Shown: one piece after another, positions 32,943 to 40,289 of the stretch
How positions within the stretch are numbered: position 1 is the first letter of the stretch
Layout of the letters: every line of letters starts with the position of its first letter
Source of the DNA: Anaerolineales bacterium
GTDB lineage: Bacteria; Chloroflexota; Anaerolineae; 4572-78; J111
Assembly: GCA_015075405.1 (NCBI GenBank)
Contig: JABTUK010000005.1
Location: 875,747 to 939,746, forward strand
Reading direction: 5' to 3'
Length of the DNA: 64,000 nt
Notes under the pieces: model-generated
Databases searched by the model: none
Seen by the model: the letters and a program-made list of their open reading frames with translations, nothing else
Told to the model about the DNA's origin: nothing
Program-made: the position numbers and the translations under genes

Positions 32943-32973
32943 AACCCTCGAACACATCCGGTGTCCGAGGGTT
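32943..32973. terminator. Terminator after the large kinase-phosphatase gene
   Basis: AACCCTCG...CGAGGGTT stem (32943-32950 with 32966-32973) with an inner ACAC/GTGT. On the minus strand it follows the stop at 32994. Confidence 0.65.
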
Positions 32974-32993
32974 AGAAGAATTTGGGCTTTATC

Positions 32994-35900
32994 TTATTCA
33001 ATAACTCTGACCACGACGACGGTCAAATCATCCTGCTGCTCCGTTTGACCGACAAAACTGCGCCAATCAGCCAGGAGGTGATCGAGCATAGCCTGGGCGC
33101 TGTGAGTGGGTCCGGCAGCTATGGCCGCCTCAAAGCGGTCAAAATTGTACATCTCGCCGGCGGCATTGGTGGCTTCCACCAGGCCGTCGGTGGTCAGGAT
33201 AACAATATCGTTAGCCGCCAGGGGAATAACCGAGTTTTCATAAGGAAACTGCCCGGAAAGATGCGTTCCCAGGGGGAGTCCGCCCACCTCCAGTAGCATG
33301 CGCGTTCCTTCTTTGTTCCGTACAATGGGCGCAATGGCCCCGGCATTGGCCACGTACATCTGGCCCGGATCGAAATAGGCCAGGCATAGGCCCACATTTT
33401 GGCGGGTATCCAGAAAGGGCTGCAACACCCGGTCGGTGCGGGTCAGAGTTTCGGCGGGGGAAAGATCGGCCTCTATTGCGCCGGCCAGGGCCACTACGGC
33501 CGCGCTCATCAGCAGAGCGGCGGGCATCCCTTTGCCGGTCACATCACCCACCGCAACAGCCAGGCCACCGTTGGGCCGCTGGAAATAGCCGTATAAATCG
33601 CCGCTCACCTGACGGGCCGGATAGGAACTTTGGGTAACTTCGAAGTGAGGGTAACGGGGAGCTTGCCGCGGCAGCAAACTTAGCTGCACGTCACGGGCAA
33701 TATGCAATTCGTGCTGCACCCGTTCCTGTTCGGCCAGGGCCACAATGGCCTGGGCATTGCTGATGGAAATAGCCGCCTGGGTGGCCAGCAGCCGCACCAC
33801 TTCGACCCGTTCCGGGGTGAAGGCGTGCGAGTTGAGATTGTTTTCCAGGTAGATACTGCCAATCAGCCGGTTCCGTTCCTGAATTGGCTCGCACAGCACC
33901 GAGCGCACTCGTTTAGCCTGAATGTAGGGGTCACTGGTAAACTCGCCGGAACTGTGGGCATCGTCCAGCAGCAGGGTTTGGCGGGTGCGGTGAACATAAC
34001 GGACCACTTCCTCGCTGAGCAGGCCACTGTCGCGGATAGACAAAGCATCCGCCAGGCCGGCGACAACCTGGTTATGGCGGGCCTGGTAATGCGCCCGGAT
34101 CAGCCGCTGGTCATCCTGCTCTAAAATCAGCAAAGCCGACTCCGCCCCCGAAACTTCACCTAGGGTGCGCATGACAATATTCAAAACCCGTTCCAGGTCA
34201 ATTTCACTGGAAATCGCCTGGCTGGCCTTGACAATGGCATAGGTATCCAGGTCGCGGTGCAGCGCCGGGAGGGTTTGGCTGCTGTCTTGACTGCTCTCTG
34301 TACTGACAGTGCTGCTGGTGGAAGACAGAGTTCCAGCCGGTTCGCGGCTGGAAGTGGGCCGCAAATAAAAGGCATACATCTGACGAAGCTGCTGAGTTTT
34401 GGCCGCTGCGCCCACCTGTTCAAACAAGAAAAGGGCCTCCTCCAAATGGCCCCGCCCGGCGCGATAACCGGCGGTCAGCATGTGCCGGGCCAGCCGCTCG
34501 TGGATTAACGCCAGCAGCAGGGTGTACTCGGCCGTGGTAGCCTGGTCGATGGCAGCAAAGTAGGCCGAGTGCCAATGGGGGTCGCGGCGGGTATAGGCCA
34601 ACTCGGCCCGGGCAAAGGCAGTATAGGGTTTGAAGGTGGCGCTGTACTCATTCAATGCTTCCACTTTGGACAACAATTCCTCGGCCTGCTCCTCTGCTCC
34701 TCCGCTCCCTTGCCCCCCTGCTTCTTCTTCCTGGGTCAGCGCCAGCAGCGCCAATACCTGGTAAATTTGCCAGATGGGGTTGAACAGTCCCGCCGGCTGG
34801 CTGGCGGCTGTTTCTTTGGCTTTCGTCAGGTGGTCTAAAGCAGCGGCGTAATCGCCAAAGGTGTAGCGCAGCATGCCGGTAAAAATGCGTAGGTGAAAAA
34901 CGCAGTGAAAGAACTGGGCCTTAACCAATTCTTGTTCTAACCCCTCTAAATTGACCGCTTCAAGCCCAAGCAAGGGTTTGAGATAAGTTTCGATGACGGT
35001 GACGATAAACTGGCGATATCGTTCAACTTTGTGGCGTTGAAAGAAATGATCGTGAACCTCCTGGGCTGCGGTTAAAGTTTGGCTAAAATTTTGGCCGTCA
35101 ATCAAGTCGGTCAAAGCTTGTAGGCAGTAGGAGGTGCCCCAGTAAAAAATGTTGCTGACATTTTGGCAAAGCTGCTGGCCCCACTCGTTCTGGCGGCGGA
35201 TGGCGGCCAGATTGGGCAGCGCCACCGGCGAACTCCAACTGGCCGCCACAATGTTTTGAGCCGTTTCAAAAGCGGTGGGGTAGCGCTGCCACAACCCGGC
35301 GGCCAATTGATTGAAGAAGACCGCTTGCTTGAGCTGGCCTTGCACGATCATAGCGACGGCGCTGCCCACAAAGGCAATGCTCAAGGCCGGATGGCTGCCG
35401 TAGGCCAGGGCCAGCCGGATCATTTGCAGATTATTGAGCACCAGCAGTTCCGCCGAGGTGCGATAGAGGGCCGGGGTCAACTCGTGGCGAATTTCCAACT
35501 GGACCAGCGCCGTGGGATCGGTCATTTCCGGCAAATTGAGAATCGCTTCCTGGCCGGTCAACTGGGTCAGTACATGTTTCATTGTCTCGCCAATGGCCTG
35601 GCGGGCGACCTGTTTGTCTTCGGGGAGCGGCTGGTCAAACAGGGCCAAAGCTTGATTGCCGACGGCCAGGGCCTGGGCAAAATTGCTTTGCCAGGCGTGC
35701 AGCGAAACCAGCCGACGGTAGCAGCGGGCGCGGTCCAAATCTGATTGGGCGTGCATCAGGATCACATCGGCGGTGGCAAAGACGGCCTCGTGCTGAAGGA
35801 GGAGCGTCTGGGCCATCAACAACTCAGACCAGACCCGGTATGTTTGAGGGTAATCACTCTGCCAGCTTTCGGCGGGGAGCAACTCCCGGCTGATTTCAAA

Positions 35901-38210
35901 ATAGGCCAGCGAAGCATCAAAAGCAATGCTGTTCCGGGCCTTAAGGCCGGCTTGATAATTCAACTCGACCAGCCGGGCGCGCATGGCCGGATCATGGGCC
36001 AGGCTGCGGCCCTGGTTTAACTGGTTGGCTACCGTAAAAAGCTCCTCTTCGAGGGTTTGTTCATCGTAATGATCGAGCAGCAATTGCCCAATCTGCCAGT
36101 GGTACTGCTGCCGTTCGTTCTCGGAAAGCAAATGGTAAACCGCTTCCTGCACCCGGTCATGCTCAAAACTGATGGTATCCCCTTGCTGGCGAATCAGGTC
36201 GGCCTGGGTGGCCGGCTCTAGCCGGATATACAGTGTCTCAAAATCAAGCTGGCTGACCAGGTGGAGGGTAGTCAGGGTAAAGGTATTGCCCAGGCAAGCG
36301 CCTTGCTTAAGCAAATCCAGGGTAGCCGGCGGCAGCCGGTCCAGCTTTTGGAGCAGCAGATCAATCACGTTATCGCTCAGGCGGACCTGTTGAAGGGCAG
36401 CCATGTCCCAATGCCAGCCCTGGTTTGAGTCGGCCAGAGTCAGCAGGCCATTCTCATGGAGAGTATGCAGTAAGGTGGTAATAAAGAAGGGGTTGCCGCT
36501 GCTTTTTTGATAGAGTAAATCGGTCAGTGGTTCAAGCGACTGGCCGTTGCGGCGCTGGAATAATAAGGTATCGGCCAGCAGTTGCCTGACCGAGGCCACA
36601 TCGAGCGCCGCTAAATCAATCTGATCGGGCGGGCGGCCCAGGCTGGTCAGAGCTGCGACCAACCGTTTGAGGCGGTGATCCGGCCCCACTTCTGCATCTC
36701 GATATGCGCCAATAATCAGGAGGTGGGCCGGTTGAGGGTCGGCCAGAAGGGCTTGCAGAAAGTCCAGGCTGCTCTCATCGGCCCACTGCAAATCATCCAG
36801 AAAGAGGATGAGCGGTTGCCGGGGGCTGCCGCAGGCGCGGACAAACTCCATAAAGGTGGTGGTAAAACGGCCCTGGGCCTGGTCGGGCGGCAGGGTGGGG
36901 ACAGGCGGCTGAGGCCCAAGCAGCAGTTCCAGCTCCGGGATGACCTCACTGATAACCGCGCCGTTAACGCCGATGGCGGTTTGTAGTGCGTCGCGCCAGA
37001 GGTTCAGGGTTTCAGCCGGCTCGCGCAGCCGCCGCCGGAGTAATATTTGCAAGGCCCGCACCAGGGCGCTGTAGGGAATATTGCGCTGCCGGAGATGGTC
37101 GTATTTGTCGGCCACAAACATCCCTCGAATAGCCACAATGGCCGGCTGGAGCGCCTGGATCAGCGAGGATTTGCCAACGCCGGCAGAACCGGCCACCAGG
37201 GTCAGGCTGGGCGGGCCTTGCCCCAAATTGTTGAGCAGTTCGGTCAGGCGTTGCAGCTCGGCCTCGCGGCCGTACAGTTTGCGGGAGACCTCGAAGCGGC
37301 GCTGGCGGTCGGCGGTGCGCAGGGTAAAGGGAGCAATGGCCCCGCTGGCCTGCCATTCAGCCCGGCAATGCTCCAGGTCGGCCCGAATGGCCGCGGCTTC
37401 CTGGTAGCGGTCTTCGGGGTTTTTGGCCATAAGCTGGGCAATCAGATCGCTGAGCGGCTGGGGCAAAGCGGGGTTAAGGGCGGCCGCCTGGGGCGCTTCG
37501 ACGGCCAGATGAGCGTGAATCAGAGCCAGGTGATCCTTAGCTTCAAACGGTAAACGTCCGGTCGCCAACTGGAACAGCGTCACCCCTAAAGAGTAAAAAT
37601 CGCTGCGGTAATCCACCGGCTTTTGGGTGCGCCCGGTTTGTTCGGGGGAGATATAGGGCAGGGTGCCGGCCAGGCTGTCGGGATAATAGGCCAACTGCCG
37701 TTCCAGGATACGGGACATGCCAAAGTCGGTCAGTTTGACCGTATCGGCGGCGGGATCAATCAAAATATTGCTGGGTTTCAGATCGCCGTGCATGACCCCC
37801 TGGCGATGAATGTCTTCCAGGGCGCGGGTCAAATGCAGGGCGGCCTTAAGAAAAAGTTCAACCGAGAATGGGGTTTGGGCCAACCACTCCCGGAGCGAGC
37901 GCAAACCGTCGTAATGGCTGACCAGGATAAAGACGCCGGCCTGCTCTTCGAGGTTGATAACTTTGACCAGGTAAGGCGAGTCGAGCCGCTGCATGACCCG
38001 CAGTTCGTGTTGAAAGCGGGCTTGCTGGCTGGGGGAGGGATAGATGTCTTTGAAAATTTTCAGGGTGAGCGGCAGCCGGTCAGGGTCGTACTGCCGATAC
38101 GCCTGGTAAACTACGGCGTTACGACCTTCACCCAAAATCTGCACCAATTGGTAATTAGGAATGGTGACAGCAATACCGGGATCAGGGTTATTGGCAGCTT
38201 GACTATGCAC
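32994..38210 (-). CDS. Giant Ser/Thr kinase - AAA ATPase - helical repeat - GAF - SpoIIE/PP2C phosphatase protein
   Basis: The protein has 1738 residues; GTG 38210 follows CAGGAGG. Residues 1-280: Ser/Thr kinase with glycine loop GEGRNAV, LTLKIF lysine, DFG and a catalytic loop HGDLKPSNIL in which HRD is HGD. About 330-600: AAA_16-type ATPase with Walker A GSAGVGKSS near 343. A long helical region with TPR-like repeats follows to about 1230, then GAF (about 1330-1480) and a PP2C/SpoIIE phosphatase (GDLYGYF, GDVTGKGMPAAL, TTDGLVEATN) to the C-terminus. It could phosphorylate and dephosphorylate partners, as in PknB-like ATPase-coupled regulators common in Chloroflexota and Myxococcota. No target is encoded nearby. 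Confidence 0.85.
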   Translation of the reverse strand: MHSQAANNPDPGIAVTIPNYQLVQILGEGRNAVVYQAYRQYDPDRLPLTLKIFKDIYPSPSQQARFQHELRVMQRLDSPYLVKVINLEEQAGVFILVSHYDGLRSLREWLAQTPFSVELFLKAALHLTRALEDIHRQGVMHGDLKPSNILIDPAADTVKLTDFGMSRILERQLAYYPDSLAGTLPYISPEQTGRTQKPVDYRSDFYSLGVTLFQLATGRLPFEAKDHLALIHAHLAVEAPQAAALNPALPQPLSDLIAQLMAKNPEDRYQEAAAIRADLEHCRAEWQASGAIAPFTLRTADRQRRFEVSRKLYGREAELQRLTELLNNLGQGPPSLTLVAGSAGVGKSSLIQALQPAIVAIRGMFVADKYDHLRQRNIPYSALVRALQILLRRRLREPAETLNLWRDALQTAIGVNGAVISEVIPELELLLGPQPPVPTLPPDQAQGRFTTTFMEFVRACGSPRQPLILFLDDLQWADESSLDFLQALLADPQPAHLLIIGAYRDAEVGPDHRLKRLVAALTSLGRPPDQIDLAALDVASVRQLLADTLLFQRRNGQSLEPLTDLLYQKSSGNPFFITTLLHTLHENGLLTLADSNQGWHWDMAALQQVRLSDNVIDLLLQKLDRLPPATLDLLKQGACLGNTFTLTTLHLVSQLDFETLYIRLEPATQADLIRQQGDTISFEHDRVQEAVYHLLSENERQQYHWQIGQLLLDHYDEQTLEEELFTVANQLNQGRSLAHDPAMRARLVELNYQAGLKARNSIAFDASLAYFEISRELLPAESWQSDYPQTYRVWSELLMAQTLLLQHEAVFATADVILMHAQSDLDRARCYRRLVSLHAWQSNFAQALAVGNQALALFDQPLPEDKQVARQAIGETMKHVLTQLTGQEAILNLPEMTDPTALVQLEIRHELTPALYRTSAELLVLNNLQMIRLALAYGSHPALSIAFVGSAVAMIVQGQLKQAVFFNQLAAGLWQRYPTAFETAQNIVAASWSSPVALPNLAAIRRQNEWGQQLCQNVSNIFYWGTSYCLQALTDLIDGQNFSQTLTAAQEVHDHFFQRHKVERYRQFIVTVIETYLKPLLGLEAVNLEGLEQELVKAQFFHCVFHLRIFTGMLRYTFGDYAAALDHLTKAKETAASQPAGLFNPIWQIYQVLALLALTQEEEAGGQGSGGAEEQAEELLSKVEALNEYSATFKPYTAFARAELAYTRRDPHWHSAYFAAIDQATTAEYTLLLALIHERLARHMLTAGYRAGRGHLEEALFLFEQVGAAAKTQQLRQMYAFYLRPTSSREPAGTLSSTSSTVSTESSQDSSQTLPALHRDLDTYAIVKASQAISSEIDLERVLNIVMRTLGEVSGAESALLILEQDDQRLIRAHYQARHNQVVAGLADALSIRDSGLLSEEVVRYVHRTRQTLLLDDAHSSGEFTSDPYIQAKRVRSVLCEPIQERNRLIGSIYLENNLNSHAFTPERVEVVRLLATQAAISISNAQAIVALAEQERVQHELHIARDVQLSLLPRQAPRYPHFEVTQSSYPARQVSGDLYGYFQRPNGGLAVAVGDVTGKGMPAALLMSAAVVALAGAIEADLSPAETLTRTDRVLQPFLDTRQNVGLCLAYFDPGQMYVANAGAIAPIVRNKEGTRMLLEVGGLPLGTHLSGQFPYENSVIPLAANDIVILTTDGLVEATNAAGEMYNFDRFEAAIAAGPTHSAQAMLDHLLADWRSFVGQTEQQDDLTVVVVRVIE

Positions 38211-38267
38211 AAAAACCTCCTGTGCTACTAAAAGATGTTCGACGGGTGGGGAAGCTTTACAGGCTAT

Positions 38268-38296
38268 AGTTTACTCAGGAATACACGTAAGGTCAA
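38268..38296 (-). promoter_or_regulatory. Probable promoter of the giant kinase gene
   Basis: Leftward TTGACC (38296-38291), 17-base spacer, TAAACT (38273-38268). The -10 is weak, the -35 is one base from consensus. It lies 58 bases before the GTG. Confidence 0.5.
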
Positions 38297-38346
38297 TAGG
38301 CTATTAATGCCGGTTAAGCTGCGGGTTGGGAAACTGGCCTCAACTT

Positions 38347-38448
38347 AGTGATCGTCTAAAAATAAGTTCCCCCAAGTTCCTATAAGTTCCCAGGGAACTA
38401 AAGGAACTGATAGGAACTCAAAACGGGAAGTCAATTTTGGATGCTTAC
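38347..38448. repeat. Dispersed GTTCC-rich repeat, copy 1
   Basis: About 102 bp with an AGTTCCCAGGGAACT palindrome in the middle and repeated AAGTTCC/GGAACT units. It is about 90% identical to 51305-51407; a shorter related stretch lies at 46817-46855. It fills most of the gap between two minus-strand genes. Confidence 0.7.
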
Positions 38449-38451
38449 CTA

Positions 38452-39594
38452 TTACCAATTCAGCGCCGGCTGCTCTAGCAGTACAGGCAGTCCCATCTTA
38501 AATTCTTCAAGCGCGATAGAGTCCCCACTCACCCGCTGGTGGATTTGGGGTAGCAGTTTGACCCCGGCCTCAAAATCAATAATCCGGTTGATCAGGTAAA
38601 AGAGGTATATAGTTGTGAGCCAGTTGGTAAACTCCTGTTTGGAATTAACATGCGCTTTCATATTGAGCATGATCCAGGAAAAGTGGGCCCACACATCATA
38701 ACAGGTCGAACAATCTCGCGCCTCGCCGATACAGCAGCGCCGGGTTGAGGTAAGGTTGGGGTTGTAGGCCCGAAAGTGGAGATTGTAAGACTTGCCGTTT
38801 TGGAGGCGCTCCCGATTGATTTCGTTATCGGCGCTGATGCTGCAACAAACATCATAGCCCCAGTTTTCATTGTACAGCCGGCCGCTGGAAACCACTTGGC
38901 TAATGTAAGAAGAGAGCAAAATCCTGTCCGGGTAGCGTTCGATCATGCGGTTGATTTGGCGGCGCACCTCCTCAAAGCCACGCTGGTGGTCAATGTTGCC
39001 GCCCTGATGCGAGAGGTCGCCGTAAAAATTAAACAGAACGTAGTTACCATTGGCCACACACTCCTCGACCACAGCCTCGATCTGGTGGGCGTTGCCGGTA
39101 GTGGTGGTGTAATACCATAACACCCGCGGGTCGTTTTTATAATTCTGCAACCCCCTGGCAAAAATATCGCGTTTGCCGCTGCCGCGCAGCGCAATATCGG
39201 TGTCGTGGTCGCCCCAAACCGAAACGGCAATCGGCATATTCTCGAAGCCCTCATAGGGAATGCGGCGCAGCCCATTGGTGACAACCATGATCCAGAAGTT
39301 GTCGTAAATCTTTTTAACCCGATTCAGCATCAGGCTCGGTTCGCCGCCCGCTACCGAAACAAAATTGGTGCCGCGCGCTTTTTCGCGCTCGATAAAGGCG
39401 TCAAATTCAGCTTCATCTTGGGGCGCTTTGTTTTTGTCCATCTCCTCGGCAAAAAAGTAGCAGCCCTGGCAGCGAATATTGCAGACATGGGTAATATCCA
39501 CCAGAATAGACTTAAGCGGTCCCGCCTGCCTAATTTGGCTGTACATCTGGTTCAGAAACGGGTCCTGCAAATACTCCTTTAATTGGCCGGCCAT
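38452..39594 (-). CDS. Radical SAM protein with extra C-terminal cysteines
   Basis: The protein has 380 residues; ATG 39594 follows AAGGGGGG. The canonical CNIRCQGC motif (CxxxCxxC) is near residue 33-40, followed by GGEPS and the rest of a radical SAM core. A second Cys set, including DVCC, RRCC and CSTCYD, in the C-terminal half suggests an auxiliary iron-sulfur cluster as in SPASM/twitch enzymes. The last 90 residues are helical. No obvious peptide substrate gene is next to it. The chemistry is unknown; it is likely a modifying enzyme with one extra cluster. Confidence 0.8.
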   Translation of the reverse strand: MAGQLKEYLQDPFLNQMYSQIRQAGPLKSILVDITHVCNIRCQGCYFFAEEMDKNKAPQDEAEFDAFIEREKARGTNFVSVAGGEPSLMLNRVKKIYDNFWIMVVTNGLRRIPYEGFENMPIAVSVWGDHDTDIALRGSGKRDIFARGLQNYKNDPRVLWYYTTTTGNAHQIEAVVEECVANGNYVLFNFYGDLSHQGGNIDHQRGFEEVRRQINRMIERYPDRILLSSYISQVVSSGRLYNENWGYDVCCSISADNEINRERLQNGKSYNLHFRAYNPNLTSTRRCCIGEARDCSTCYDVWAHFSWIMLNMKAHVNSKQEFTNWLTTIYLFYLINRIIDFEAGVKLLPQIHQRVSGDSIALEEFKMGLPVLLEQPALNW

Positions 39595-39633
39595 GTTAGT
39601 ACCCCCCTTTACATCGGCTAAAAATTTATGAGA

Positions 39634-39734
39634 CTCAGTGGATCCAAATTTGAGGAGCCAGCACGCCCACGTGCGGCGGTGTTCGGCACGTGGGCGTGCC
39701 CGCTTCGCGTCCTCGGAAAATTGGATCTACTGAG
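39634..39734. mobile_element. MITE-like repeat with TIR CTCAGTGGATC/GATCTACTGAG, copy 1
   Basis: CTCAGTGGATCCAAATTTGA at the left pairs with the right end ending TTGGATCTACTGAG. The inside is a GCACGCCCACGTGC/GCACGTGGGCGTGC hairpin. A close copy is at 55470-55590. No coding capacity. Confidence 0.65.
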
Positions 39735-40031
39735 ACTGGAAGCCTGGAAGATTGGAAAAATTTCCAGCCTTCCAACCTTTCATTTCTCCAACGAGTCCCC
39801 CCTGCTCTGAAAACTATAATTTGGCTAAATTAGCGAGAAATTTTAACATTCTAACTTTTTTTAAATAATTTACAAATAAGCCAATAGTGTTCCAAACTCT
39901 ACGCTTTCCCTACGTTTTTCCGTCCCTGGAATCGTCAGCCGGGTATAGGATTGCAGGCCGGAATTATCTTTTGCGCGGTGATAAGATAGTGATGTAAAAT
40001 GTGCTCCGTCAAACTTCATTGAGGTTGCTTT
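39735..40031. other. Intergenic stretch with a small hairpin, no gene seen
   Basis: An inverted repeat around 39738-39778 (CTGGAAGCCTGGAAGATTGGA with its complement) is the only structure. The remainder is AT-rich and probably holds the promoter of the small membrane protein gene at 40032, but no hexamer pair with good spacing stands out. Confidence 0.4.
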
Positions 40032-40235
40032 ATGCTTAATAATCATACTGTTGATGAGTTATCGTGGCAAGCCCTTTTATGGCGCTTGCTGTTGACCCTG
40101 TTATTGTTGCTGGCCCTGGCCGGCCCTGGCTTGACTTTATTTCGCAGTGTAACCAATCGCACCGGGACGCGCACGCTACCCGCACTGAATCAGGAAGCCA
40201 AACAAGGGCACTGGCAAATTGATGTGGAAAAATAA
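40032..40235 (+). CDS. Small single-helix membrane protein
   Basis: The protein has 67 residues with one strong hydrophobic helix (ALLWRLLLTLLLLLALAGPGLTLF, about residues 14-37) and a polar basic tail. GAGG lies upstream of ATG 40032. It is followed 54 bases later by the GH3 gene on the same strand. I do not recognise a family; the ORF is short, so it may not be translated. Confidence 0.4.
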   Translation: MLNNHTVDELSWQALLWRLLLTLLLLLALAGPGLTLFRSVTNRTGTRTLPALNQEAKQGHWQIDVEK

Positions 40236-40289
40236 AGGATGGACGCAAAGCGTAGAAGATGGAGGATAGTGGATAGAAGATAGAGCCTT

